Assembly (NCBI RefSeq): GCF_037975245.1
Contig: NC_092581.1
Location: 3,863,501-3,927,500, forward strand
Direction of reading: 5' to 3'
From: Apostichopus japonicus
Taxonomy: Eukaryota > Echinodermata > Holothuroidea > Aspidochirotida > Stichopodidae
DNA: 64,000 nucleotides
Below are positions 53,181-61,206 of this stretch, piece after piece. The position numbers were made by a program, and so were the translations under genes. Position 1 is the first letter of the stretch. Each line of letters begins with the position of its first letter. Below the pieces are notes generated by a model. That model made no database searches, was not told the origin of the DNA, and was given only the letters and a program-made list of their open reading frames with translations.

Positions 53181-56100
53181 TTACATATACCACCAGCACA
53201 CGCATTGAAACAAATGCTGTAGCAGGCTTAGGACCTGCTAAGCTGTAGGCTAGACCGTTAATTGTCATTCAGAAGACGTGCAAAGAAGATGCCAACCATA
53301 CACGGTCATGTCACATGCTCCACGGTAGCGTGCATCACTTTGTCTCACTTATAGTAAGTGACTGCATTCTATCTCTTGTGTCATTGTTGTAGAGCTGTCA
53401 CGTCCTAATGTAACTAAGCGTGCACAGGATGTTTGCTAAGTGGCACATTTTACCACAGTCTTCCCTCACAAAGTTTTTGTTTCTTCGAACAATTAAACAG
53501 CTGATTATGAATGTATAATTATATCAAAACTGTTAACGATGTAAATGTTCACCCAGTAGTAGCTAACGCCTAACGGCACTCTCTTTCTCGTTTATATACG
53601 CCAAACCCAGCACTGTATTGGGTCGTTTAAGGTCTGTTTCTTGTCAACAGGTAACCTTTTCAGTGGATGTATATTCTGTTATGCAACAACTGAAGCAATA
53701 ATTATACAAACTGGAAGAATCGCCTGCAGCAAAGAAGTGGCACATTCTACCATGGCAACCGTTGCTATGTCAACTGAGATGGAAGTAATAGGCTCAAGTG
53801 ACCAACGAACTATCATATCGATAGGATCAAATCCACCATACAAATTGATAAAGTATGAGATCCATGAAAATTAAGAATGTTACCGCGATCACAAGATTGT
53901 CATATTATACATTGACTTCATTTTTTAAGGATTTCTCTTTTGAAATAAGTTTGAGTTGTTTTACTTACCAAGGGACATTAATATGCACCCGATACTCGTG
54001 GCTCGTACAATAATTACTGCTCACGTCCTGTAACACATGTTACGAACACAAATAGTGAACAGTAGTTGCTGTACCAACCACAGAGTGCGAGTTCTCTATA
54101 AGCGATTCTAAAATGAAGTCGTATCAATTCGTTTCAAGCTATAAGTAGGCATATGGATACCCGAACATGGCCTATCTGTGAACTGGAATCAAGCGGTACC
54201 GTACCTCCTTTACTTCAACCTCTAGCTAGTACAGTAACTGCAAAAACATGTTACTACTGATGATGTCCCGTGCATCAGGGTTACATTTGTTACAGGTTGT
54301 ACCAGTACTTGCTGTACTAGCTATGAGTATCGGCTGCCAAATGGAATGTTTGGGTTCTAATAAGATTGAGAGTGCATTTACAAGCAAGGTTTACGCACTC
54401 ACCTGACACACAAACGCGTACGCACACTCAAATTATGTATATGGGTACGTACCACATTATAAATGATGATATAGGTTAGGCATGGGAGCTTCTAAGTTGC
54501 AGCGCACTGGGTTAGGGTTTGTCGAAGCTAAGAGCTTGCAGAAGCTGTATACTCACCTTCAAGCAAAGTTCATCCATCACCTTCTGACATGCCTCCTTGT
54601 TGTCAAGTCTTTTGGTTCCTGGTTGCTGCTCTAGTCCAGGATCCAATTTACGTATGTTTCGAAACAACTTAGGTGGAAAAACAACAGAAGCTTATACAGT
54701 ATATCTAGATAAGGGGGGGGGGGGGGGGACATTTGCAGATTGTATCTTTCAGTAATCTCCGTATTCCACAGATTGAAAATGAACTGTTCAGTCACAGGTG
54801 TACCTCTATACCTTTTGTTTATTCATAACTCTATACTTTAAGTTCACCAATTAGAATACGAGTTTATGTACGATTTAGAGAACGCCTCATCACGTTCATC
54901 AATGCAGCATATATCACAGGACTGATTGATAATGGATTTGCAGCATCCAATGGTGTTTATGGTACATTTTTGTTGCATCAACTTACTCCTAAGTTACTTA
55001 CAACTGTATATGCTTAAATATATTTTATATCTTACGTAATCGTTGCTCCCTCCAGCATCAGCTCTCTCTTCAAATGGCAACTTTTCGGCTGGTCTTTCGC
55101 CAAGAACTAAGTCTCTCTATTGAATAATGGACAAGAGAACTAAATACACATTTGAAAACCTTTTATTGTTAATATCTAGCCCTTTAAACTCTTTTAATGA
55201 TCGTGAGAACGAATTTGTTGTAGAACTCTAATTAATAACTTGGATCGAATTTCAAAATGTTGGTATTGCTCAATATTACAACAAAGTACTATAATATTAT
55301 GATGTCCCTCATCGTTTGTCCGTGGTTAGTTCAAAGAAACTATAAACTTACAAAACTTGGGAGAGTTTCTAGAAAAACAAAGCTAATATTTTAAAGCATT
55401 AAAGGTCTAAAGAATTATTGTCACATTCCCGGTATTATCAAGAAGGTATAATTTCCCACTAGAGTAGAAGACACCATTTCGTTTATTTAATCTAACCTAC
55501 ATCTTAGGAAAAATGGAGACAACAATAACATACCTTCGTAAGTTCGGCATGAAACAGTAAACAGAGGTTTAAGGAATTCACTTGTTACGTGTAAACCTCA
55601 CACAAACCAAACACATAAAATCAATTGCGTGAGCCAAGTACGACCGAACTTACTCTTAACCATATCTGCTGTCCCACTCCGGAAACACCGTACATGGTAT
55701 TCTTGAGCTTTTCTATGTAAGATAAGGTTGTCTGAAAGAAATGTTAATATGTTTGAATAGTACTATAGTTCTGTACTTTTAGAAGAGCATATGCAATTGT
55801 TTCTGTAGTTTATGGATTAAAGGTCACAGGTCAAATGACATCATACTAAATGAGGAAGGTGTCATGTTGGTGGGTGAAATTAATATTCATGAGATGACAT
55901 CATCATAGAAAATCATGCCAACAATATGTAGAAACATTAAGTTCTTGGAAAATTAAAAAATACTTTAATATGAACACTTTAATAAATTATGGTAACTTGA
56001 GTATTTTTAAATCAAACATAGCTGGATACTTCAATAAATATTCATAATAATTCCATACTTAGGGTTTACAGTGCAAACAAAAAGGTTTAAAAGTACAGCA

Positions 56101-59100
56101 GTATAGTAAGAAAGGATACATTCACTACACGTATGAAAAGTGGTTATCTGTCCCATTAGTTAGTATGGAAAAACAATTTTACAATGTAATAGTGATGCAT
56201 GGTACCCCAGCCCCACCCCCCAGATGCATTTATGTAAGGTCTGGTAGGTATATGAATGTAGTGAGAAAGCAAAATAAATATAACAAATTATTTTCTACAG
56301 CTTGTAGGCCTTTATGAACTGCAAATATTTAATAATAGGAAACGAATATTAAATATTTACTTACCTATGATGAAATGAAGACGGTGGTAAAGAGGAATTT
56401 TGTAAATGAAGTAAAAGAAGAAGAGAGAATGTAAGTTTAGCATCTGCAAAGTTGCGCTTAAAAAGCTAAAACCTTTTTATGATGTTGTGTAGTCATATCT
56501 TACAGTGACGCAAACGTTATGAATAAAAGAGTATAAAATAAAGTTGTACGATAATGGTAGCCTTTGATTGAATTTCTAGAACCGGATGTGAGAATCGTAT
56601 ATATTATCTTATGAGAGATACGTACATTTATTTATTAAACATCGCTGATTTGTGGAAAGTGAACACGTGTTGACGAGGTGTGCAAACTTGTTCAGCAACA
56701 CGTTGAGTCTCGTTCTTTATATACAGAAGTCTGCTCTCTGCAGTAGTACGTTAACAGCTAACTAATTAATTACTCATTAAACGTAAATAAGGTATTGTTA
56801 AAATCATTTTTTTTTGTGCTTCTTTGGGCATTTGTTCTGTATCGTCTCGTGCCAAGCCACCAAGCCAAATCGAAGTTACGCCTTATTGGACCGAAGTTGT
56901 GGCGACACAACACTGTCAAAATTATTCGAACAAAATGGCTTACTAGTCCCAAAACTGCAGGAACCCTTTCAATGTTTAACGTGTGTATGGCTCTACAGGG
57001 TCAGTGTAACTTCACTTAAACCACTCGTTCAGTCACCTTATGGAAGCGCGTATACATATATCACATTTACACAGCTTCTACGATGGTCGGGATATCATTC
57101 ACAACAGATTATCAGTGCTTAAGTTCTCAGTGTTTTGATTGGCTGATACAGACACCGCCCATACTGTCATCTCTACATAATACGACGAAATGAGTTTAAA
57201 CATAAATGCCATGAAAATACAAATGACGCGAAAGGATAAATGCAATGAGAAGGTATGATGCCGTGAAATTTAAACTTTGCGATGAAAAGCCATAATGACA
57301 TAGGACGGCATACTAAAGTCGGCACAAAATGCGTACATACAATCAAAACTGAGCTTTGAATAGAAGAATGAAGTAAATTCAGTTCAATTTTGCTATAATT
57401 TGTTTTTATTATATCTATGATATTTTCATGCAGTGAATTCATGAGTGATTTCGAGTTGGAAGGTATCATAAGGCGTATTGGATTTTGGAATATGTCATAA
57501 TACATCATAAAAGAGGACCAACAGCCCGATAAATGCCATGGTTACAATCAGAAAAGGCAACTTTTTTCGACCATGTCGACCTACTGCATATCTGCCCCCT
57601 TATAGCCACCCCCCCCCCAACACACACCCCTGTTCCTGCTACGTCTATATGGTTATCAACACGAAAGATCCTCACCTGCATCAGTTGAAATGCAAACATT
57701 TCATCACTTTGTGCCAGCTTCAAGAATTCCTCATTACTGAACCGGTGTACTATTGTCTTTTCTTTCGCCGTGGCAACAATGTCAGTATGATCTACATTAC
57801 CCTGCAAAGAAAAAAACACGTTCGAATCGGTGGTACCATTTACCAGAGGTATGCAGGGAGATATATAAATATTTCACAAAGTTTAAACCAAGATTGCTTG
57901 ATAGTTATGGAGATGCTCCTCTAGATGAACAAGTCACCATGCAATTCTTCCTGTGTGTCCCCTCCGTCCCCCCCCCCAAACAAAAACACACACACCCTCC
58001 AATGATATGTGCTGCAAATATACTTTTCACATGCACTTAAATATAACCATGTGGGAAAGCACATAATATGGGCGTGGGCAAAGATTTTGAGGTACATATA
58101 CATGCACATCACAAGCAAGCAAATTTGGGAGCTAGCTGAACACAATATACCTCAAAGTCCACAATACACTGTTATTGGCCGGGAGTGCCCAGTAGTTGTA
58201 GCACTTTAAGTAGTTCTTGCTCGCGTTTGCAGCGATTTTTGGAGCGCAAAATTGAATGCAAGTTAGAAAGAGGAAGTACACTTGCATTCTATCTGGAATG
58301 TATCTCAGGCACTAGTGTGGGTCCAGGGGCGAAGCCCCCAGAAGCGAAAGCGATTATTCTTTCTTCTCTCGCAGCGAGTTTAAAGCACAACATGCATGTA
58401 AGACAAAGAATTTCAATTTCTAAGGAATTTATTTGAAAGCCCTGTTGTGAAGCCTCCAAAAATTGTAGGAATTTGAGATATTTCTTATTCATCCGTAGCT
58501 ACATGGAATTTACAACAAGGAATTTAACTTCTGTGGAAGGCAAAGTTCTTTCAGACAGTTACTTTGTAGCTATTTTAAATTAAGTCACAAAAATACATTC
58601 CAGAGAGGAATTCAATTTCATTTAAATGTTTTTCAATACAGTGGGAGGGGCGACCTGATAGCCCAAATATTACCAAAGTCTGGGAAATAAGTTACGAAAA
58701 ATCTATGAAGTATATGTCATGAAATAATATTGAGTTTACACTGTTCTCTTCCATTAAAATCCCATACAGCCAGATAGCTCAGCTATCGTTGGGTAATGGT
58801 TAGATTTGAAGGCATGCATGGAAGGTGCCTTCCCTTCCCCTCCCCACCTGTAGTTCCTCACACTCTGTAATAAAAACCATATTTTAATAAGTAGGCAACC
58901 TATGAAGTTGCAGATCTCATCGCAATAGTTGGTACATGACTATTATGATGCTATCATTCCGAAGGCACATCTTGTACACCAGAAAATGTACTTCACTACG
59001 GGGTACAAAAAGTAATTACGTGTGTATACCAAAAAAGGGGGAAATGCTTTTCTTTTTGTTTCTACCACCGGTGTTGTGCATGGATGAAACATGTAATTTA

Positions 59101-61206
59101 ATGACTGACTAGTGACAGTGATAGTTGTTAAAACTAACGAGAACGGCGTGAAAACAGTCAACTTTGACAGCATTTATGGAAAAAAAAAGATGCTCATTAT
59201 AATAGCCAGACCACGCCTAGATGTGAGTTTAGTAATGCATATGCAACACTAACACTAAATGAGGGCATTAAAGAACTAGAAAGACAATAAGCTTTGTGAT
59301 TCATTGCCATAAAATTTGCTCACAATTCAAAATAACTATCTAATTAATGAAAAGCATTGAGATTTCTACAAATCTTTCTGGTTCTTGTGGACATCAACCT
59401 TGTCATTCAATCATAAAGATTTTACAGTATAGAATTTCAAACCAAATGTTTCAATATCCAGAATAGCAGTCTTCTAATGTAAATTGTAGACATATTTTAC
59501 CGATTTAGAGCTAGCAAATACCTTTATAATTTTCGAGAGTTACATGGCATTGTTTATACACTGTGGAATAATTTTAAGAGAATGCGCAATTTTTCCAACT
59601 TTTGAGATAACCGTTTGACCTATTGAGCCAGTTTGTGCCCATTTGAGATAACCTAGTGTTGATTCCTTGAAGTTCAGAGAGTGAAAACTGATAGGAGCTG
59701 TTATTATGAACATGAGAAAACGATAACATAGCTGAGTGCCATACCCGTATTAATTAGCGTAAATTGAGGACGTGAAGTTCAATGTTCTTCACCCTTTGGT
59801 AGGTTTATGACGATCGATGTTTCTACAAAGTGATAACATGATAGTGGTCATAAACTGTCTTTTGACAATAGGTCTTCACAATTCAAGATAATCCTTCATG
59901 AGTTTACTTGAACTTGTGTGTATGGCCATGTAAAAACATGGCTACTACGGGTATATTTGGTCATGATAGTAACTAACTTACCGTCAACGTGTCAGCGATG
60001 GATAAGTGGCCAAAGATAAATTCCTTACTTTGTACAACCCTGAGAACTTCTCTTTCATCAGGCTGAAATAAACCAAAGATATGTTCAACATAAATGAAAC
60101 CTGAAGGCATTCGTTACCATTCCACCACTTCTTCAGTTTTCCGATAAACAAAATATTTAGCCAACACTTCCTTTGCTTGGTTTTGATAGTCACAAATCAA
60201 AAGTTGATACCCCTCCCCGCCATAAATTACCGCAATTATCTCATGCATAATCTATACACCTTGAAGTTTACTTCATTTTGGTAAAAGATGACTGTGGAGC
60301 GCTAATCCAGCACCAGGCCTTAATTAATGCAAGTATAGCTTTTTGAAAGATAGAACAGATTTTGTCCTCTCTTTAATTCTCATGAACTTTAATCAAACCA
60401 GCATTCTGAATTTTCGTCGAGCAAAAGTATACAACTGTTGTCATGGCATCAGGCCCGCAGCCAGAGTTTGAATTTGGATGGGGCCAAAAATATTGCGTGA
60501 TGTCCAACCTGCGGAGAATGTTTGTTTTGCGGATAAGAGGGCGTAGAAGCCATATTCGCATGGTGCTAACATTTCCATGATCATTGTAGCTACAAGTACC
60601 AGCTTTCAGTTTTAGCATGCGATGCAAACAAAACCACAAAACCACTTTGCAGAATACATTTACAAGCATAAATCAGCAATCTCTAAAATAGTTGAGCCAT
60701 GTCACAACATAACTTCATTAAGTCACTCAAATCTTACTCTGGCTCTAACTATAGTAATGACCAAGCCTAAAGACGACTGGCAAACGGGTAAGACACTAAT
60801 TGGTTTTTTGATCACCTCAGGGTGCTAGTTCAGTAAGCCAACATCCCTTCTAAATGTCAGTCCATGTCCATCGTAACGTGACTGTAAGGAATATAACTAC
60901 AAACCTTTGAAAGGTATCTTATACTCTCCCGAAATATTAATTAGAACGAGATTATTTTGAAGACTTCCCATGAGTGCGTTGGTAACGGTGACATCTCACT
61001 GAAATTTATATATCACACATAGCTGAGTAAAACTTACACTTCCTTCTTTTGGTACAGACAGCTTCAATGATCCACTTTCAACAAAGTAAACATATTTCTT
61101 TAGGTCTCCATTGGTTTTGTCCAATTGGTCACCAGTTGACATATTTTTTTTTTGAAACAAATGGCTCAGCTTTTCAATTGGGTCATCTTCAGGGTCTCGA
61201 GAATAT
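34997..61206 (-). CDS. PNPLA6/7: PNPLA6/7-like lysophospholipase, copy A (22 exons, start exon outside window)
   Basis: Patatin-like phospholipase of the neuropathy target esterase type. Members hydrolyse (lyso)phosphatidylcholine and are usually ER or lipid-droplet associated. The 22 exons chain with GT/AG borders and matching phases into 2860 coding bases ending in TGA. With an 18-residue start exon like copy B's, the protein is 970 aa (human PNPLA6/7 are about 1300-1370). Approximate domains: CNB1 at 13-145, CNB2 at 225-350, CNB3 at 360-480, patatin at about 670-840. Seen directly: oxyanion motif GGGGAR (679-684), nucleophile motif GGTSMG (Ser709 in GxSxG) and catalytic DGG (Asp830). The conserved C-terminal part after the patatin domain ends soon after the family block, without the long acidic tail of vertebrate PNPLA6. 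All three CNB domains lack the Arg expected for cyclic-nucleotide phosphate binding, so nucleotide binding is doubtful. The gene is the upstream member of a tandem pair; its promoter and start lie to the right of the window. Confidence 0.93.
35166..35470. repeat. Long imperfect palindrome (foldback MITE-like) in last intron of copy A
   Basis: The arms mirror each other: ACTACTGTAAATCTTGAAAG on the left against the inverted right arm ACTACTGTAAATCTCAAAG, then CACAGTAAAAACTGGAT against CACAGTAAATACTGGAT, GGTAGCATGTG on both, and TTACAGTAAGAACT on both. The centre is at about 35325 (CAACAAATCC / GGATTTGTTG). It would form a hairpin of about 140 bp. Confidence 0.88.
35985..36247 (+). mobile_element. 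tRNA-derived SINE with (ACAT)n tail
   Basis: The head has a tRNA A box (TTAGCTCAGTGGTTAACGCC) and B box (GGTTCGAGTC), and ends GGAGTG / CACTCC that could pair. The T-stem is incomplete, so it is not a working tRNA. A body of about 140 bp follows and ends in the tail at 36203-36247. Lies antisense in the intron between visible exons 21 and 22. Confidence 0.7.
36819..36937 (-). CDS. PNPLA6/7: Copy A visible exon 21: post-patatin segment
   Basis: 119 bp, phase 0 in and 2 out; acceptor gctttcacag, donor AACGA before gtgagt. Encodes VPALLPMITRLACILGEEEL, then QEVKQNKKDYIYERPDNIN. This corresponds to '[21 protein letters not shown]' and 'YLRPPID' in the family. Confidence 0.92.
38616..38761 (-). 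CDS. PNPLA6/7: Copy A visible exon 20: KTVIAIDV and SGWRLLWNW blocks
   Basis: 146 bp, phase 1 in and 0 out; acceptor aattctttag, donor AAATCG before gtaatt. Encodes PDMKQTGCKTVIAIDVSGIS, then TKELTYSWESVSGWRLLWNW and MSPWKSKS, matching the family blocks 'GAKTVIAIDV' and 'SLSGWWLLWKRLNPW'. Confidence 0.95.
39015..39355. repeat. (ATG)n microsatellite
   Basis: About 340 bp of ATG/GATGAT repeats, perfect in the middle and degenerate to the right (GGAAATGATGAT units). On the minus strand it directly follows the SINE at 39356-39580 and may be its expanded tail. Long Met or Ser/His frames here are artefacts. Confidence 0.95.
39356..39580 (-). mobile_element. tRNA-Ser-like SINE on minus strand
   Basis: Minus strand: GCCGGTGTTTTGGCCGAGTG, then GATAAAGGC (A box), and GGTTCATGGTTCCC (degenerate B box). 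The head looks like tRNA-Ser, with extra bases in the arms, so it should not be functional. The body runs on to the (ATC)n tail. Confidence 0.55.
40067..40183 (-). CDS. PNPLA6/7: Copy A visible exon 19: catalytic aspartate (DGG)
   Basis: 117 bp, phase 1/1; acceptor attcacag, donor TTACCTG before gtgcgt. Encodes PLWLYVRASMSIPSLVPPIQ, then DPQTKHLLYDGGLVDNLP. The DGG motif supplies the Asp of the Ser-Asp dyad (Asp830). Confidence 0.95.
40790..40915 (-). CDS. PNPLA6/7: Copy A visible exon 18: patatin domain, QIEDLWIPYFN
   Basis: 126 bp, phase 1/1; acceptor ctcaattag, donor ACGAAAG before gtaatt. Encodes KYFNTLLKGIFGERTQIEDL, then WIPYFNITTDITDSKKQTNTK. This is nearly identical to the family signature 'QIEDLWLPYFNVTTDIT'. 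Confidence 0.95.
41832..42052 (-). CDS. PNPLA6/7: Copy A visible exon 17: catalytic serine (GGTSMG)
   Basis: 221 bp, phase 2 in and 1 out; acceptor ccctgtag, donor ACCACTG before gtaggc. Encodes GFAHVGLIESLLEKKVEIDM, followed directly by VGGTSMGAFVGAVYC. The GxSxG nucleophile elbow is intact (Ser709 in composite numbering). Follows exon 16 to give LGGGGARGFAHVG. Confidence 0.96.
42538..42872 (-). CDS. PNPLA6/7: Copy A visible exon 16: ADRIVVVG block and oxyanion motif
   Basis: 335 bp, the longest exon; phase 0 in, 2 out; acceptor ctgtacag, donor GCACG before gtaagt. Opens with ADRIVVVGNF, contains KILVLLHEPD and THLHIRCPENMF, and closes with YGLVLGGGGAR. GGGGAR forms the patatin oxyanion hole (glycine loop). 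Each block has a direct counterpart in PNPLA6/7, which makes the family assignment secure. Confidence 0.96.
43798..43927 (-). CDS. PNPLA6/7: Copy A visible exon 15: inter-domain segment
   Basis: 130 bp, phase 2 in and 0 out; acceptor ccgtacag, donor GATCAG before gtaatt. Encodes KEFDKEQQQNFMIRSEGNNR, then INVYLVNYSKNDKDGWLKLVLDQ. This corresponds to the family stretch 'HRIVLYQTD...WTVRCLRQ' just before the ADxILIVG block. Confidence 0.88.
44297..44333 (-). CDS. PNPLA6/7: Copy A visible exon 14: 37-bp microexon
   Basis: 37 bp, phase 1 in and 2 out; acceptor atatgcag, donor ACATGG before gtaaag. Encodes IQWIIPEDPGH. It is supported by phase bridging: without it exons 13 and 15 do not join in frame. 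Confidence 0.82.
44657..44767 (-). CDS. PNPLA6/7: Copy A visible exon 13: inter-domain Rossmann-like segment
   Basis: 111 bp, phase 1/1; acceptor aaattttag, donor AAGAATG before gtaatg. Encodes KISTVAFVGLSDDVPLKSLA, then KEVSQLSKKN. This corresponds to '[22 protein letters not shown]' of the conserved region between CNB3 and the patatin domain. Confidence 0.9.
44813..44900. repeat. (TA)n / (GATA)n microsatellite
   Basis: TA repeat passing into TAGA units, in the intron upstream of visible exon 13, about 45 bp from its acceptor. It could weaken the pyrimidine tract context. Confidence 0.95.
45520..45632 (-). CDS. PNPLA6/7: Copy A visible exon 12: end of CNB3
   Basis: 113 bp, phase 2 in and 1 out; acceptor ctgtttag, donor GAAG before gtaaat. 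Encodes NTQLLRIPTKTCVSLMKKNP and EGLMQKLTERLQTSLSE, matching the last strand and C-helix of CNB3 ('DTELAKLP...'). Confidence 0.88.
46021..46142 (+). mobile_element. Possible retroelement 3' end with A-rich tail
   Basis: 'ggaaagcagtgcttctgcac' then 'tgagcaggaccaccctcatt' and an A-rich AAATAACAAAAATAAAATTAAA tail. It looks like the end of a SINE or other retrocopy; the 5' limit is not visible to me. Confidence 0.4.
46981..47110. repeat. 30-bp tandem repeat next to visible exon 11
   Basis: 4.3 perfect units of 'acctaaacaatacatagtac' plus 'ctaacatagt'. It ends 40 bp from the splice donor of exon 47151-47258. Confidence 0.95.
47151..47258 (-). CDS. PNPLA6/7: Copy A visible exon 11: CNB3 cassette
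   Basis: 108 bp, phase 2/2; acceptor gtcttaaag, donor GTAAG before gtaagc. Encodes ETDFGRGTLVGVDDIF, matching the family block 'EYGRGDLIGV', then YYAAVR where family members have RATTVHAVR. The cassette Arg is therefore replaced. A 30-bp tandem repeat ends 40 bp inside the downstream intron. Confidence 0.92.
48297..48395 (-). CDS. PNPLA6/7: Copy A visible exon 10: CNB3 beta strands
   Basis: 99 bp, phase 2/2; acceptor catgacag, donor GGAAG before gtaggt. Encodes SVDDILSVTVGRLRKIKKCE, then DPEMAAENNQNG. VTVGRLRKI aligns with the family strand 'IVLNGRLRSV'. A few residues are missing relative to vertebrate CNB3. Confidence 0.82.
49627..49758 (-). CDS. PNPLA6/7: Copy A visible exon 9: CNB2 end and CNB3 start
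   Basis: 132 bp, phase 2 in and 2 out; acceptor tttgcag, donor AAACG before gtatgt. Encodes CIREKFEFLLRICDYMLRQI and SPSIRMFDFAVTIENIASGEKVKR. The segment PSIRMFDFAV corresponds to 'PFVRQMDFAI' in the family and marks the CNB2-CNB3 junction. Confidence 0.92.
50211..50700. mobile_element. hAT-like MITE, same family as 3885-4899
   Basis: 490 bp. Ends CATAGGCGTAGGAGCC and, inverted, CATAGACGTAGGAGGCC; exact 8-bp target duplication CTCTTGAG at 50203-50210 and 50701-50708. Inside is one unit related to the 84-bp repeat ('gtgcccgaaaaattctcagc'). Lies in the copy A intron between visible exons 8 and 9. Confidence 0.88.
51247..51446 (-). CDS. PNPLA6/7: Copy A visible exon 8: CNB2 core
   Basis: 200 bp, phase 0 in and 2 out; acceptor tttcag, donor AACCA before gtgagt. 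Encodes residues 263-328, including FPMDGGLKI and ILGVYSVITGEP, the latter close to the family block 'VGQLAVLTGEP', then TVAILTPESFNQ. The cassette has no Arg after TGEP (QGYGIQAAD), as expected for a degenerate pocket. Confidence 0.92.
52456..52542 (-). CDS. PNPLA6/7: Copy A visible exon 7: start of CNB2
   Basis: 87 bp, 29 codons, phase 0/0; acceptor ttttgccaaag, donor AATGAG before gtattt. Encodes GDDYKELLMKHLEVYHFPMN and CQISKPDNE, matching the first strands of CNB2 in the family (pattern LL...H...GTII..QGD). Confidence 0.82.
52543..54556. other. Intron between visible exons 6 and 7
   Basis: Contains two (TA)n microsatellites, 53056-53099 and 53137-53177. The plus frame at 53641-53874 has no recognised motif. 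No exon needed for phase. Confidence 0.6.
54557..54667 (-). CDS. PNPLA6/7: Copy A visible exon 6: linker leading to CNB2
   Basis: 111 bp, 37 codons, phase 0/0; acceptor cacctaag, donor TTGAAG before gtgagt. Encodes LFRNIRKLDPGLEQQPGTKR and a helical end KEACQKVMDELCLK. It fits just ahead of CNB2 in phase. The acceptor has only a modest pyrimidine tract. Confidence 0.75.
55036..55116 (-). CDS. PNPLA6/7: Copy A visible exon 5: linker CNB1-CNB2
   Basis: 81 bp, 27 codons, phase 0/0; acceptor ttcaatag, donor GATTAC before gtaag. Encodes RDLVLGERPAEKLPFEERAD followed by AGGSNDY. This is a polar linker with no domain of its own, much shorter than the disordered linker at this place in vertebrate PNPLA6. 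Confidence 0.72.
55654..55731 (-). CDS. PNPLA6/7: Copy A visible exon 4: helix after CNB1
   Basis: 78 bp, 26 codons, phase 0/0; acceptor ctttcag, donor TTAAGA before gtaagt. Encodes TTLSYIEKLKNTMYGVSGVG and QQIWLR, the amphipathic helix that follows CNB1 in the family. Identified by phase and by its position in the chain as much as by sequence. Confidence 0.78.
55732..57675. other. Intron between visible exons 3 and 4
   Basis: No recognised feature. Frames on both strands at 56770-57122 have no motif. An additional in-frame exon of phase 0/0 cannot be excluded. Confidence 0.45.
57676..57801 (-). CDS. PNPLA6/7: Copy A visible exon 3: end of CNB1
   Basis: 126 bp, 42 codons, phase 0/0; acceptor tttgcag, donor ATGCAG before gtgagg. 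Encodes DIVATAKEKTIVHRF followed by NEEFLKLAQSDEMFAFQLMQ, the last strands and C-helix of CNB1. The position where active cNMP pockets carry Arg reads HTDIVATA here. The copy B equivalent would lie left of position 1. Confidence 0.88.
59982..60062 (-). CDS. PNPLA6/7: Copy A visible exon 2: CNB1 cassette region
   Basis: 81 bp, 27 codons, phase 0 on both sides; acceptor tttcag, donor GACG before gtaag. Encodes PDEREVLRVVQSKEFIFGHL and the following SIADTLT. It covers the start of the phosphate-binding-cassette region (FGHLS in place of the usual FGE-type loop). Copy B has an intact equivalent at 2590-2670. Confidence 0.88.
61038..61206 (-). CDS. PNPLA6/7: Copy A visible exon 1: first half of CNB1
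   Basis: 169 bp, phase 1 in, phase 0 out; acceptor CCAG before ATATTCTCG, donor GGAAGT before gtaagt. Encodes residues 19-74, including GDQL...YVYFVESGSLKLSVPKEGS, the beta-roll segment that corresponds to 'GDYVFRPGQ...IYVVQDGLLEL' in the family. This exon is unusually diverged from its copy B counterpart at 4971-5139 (13 of 56 residues differ). Confidence 0.85.

Noticed and set aside
56770-57122. Overlapping frames on both strands in a copy A intron
   Set aside because: No recognisable motif, and the exon chain is in phase without them.
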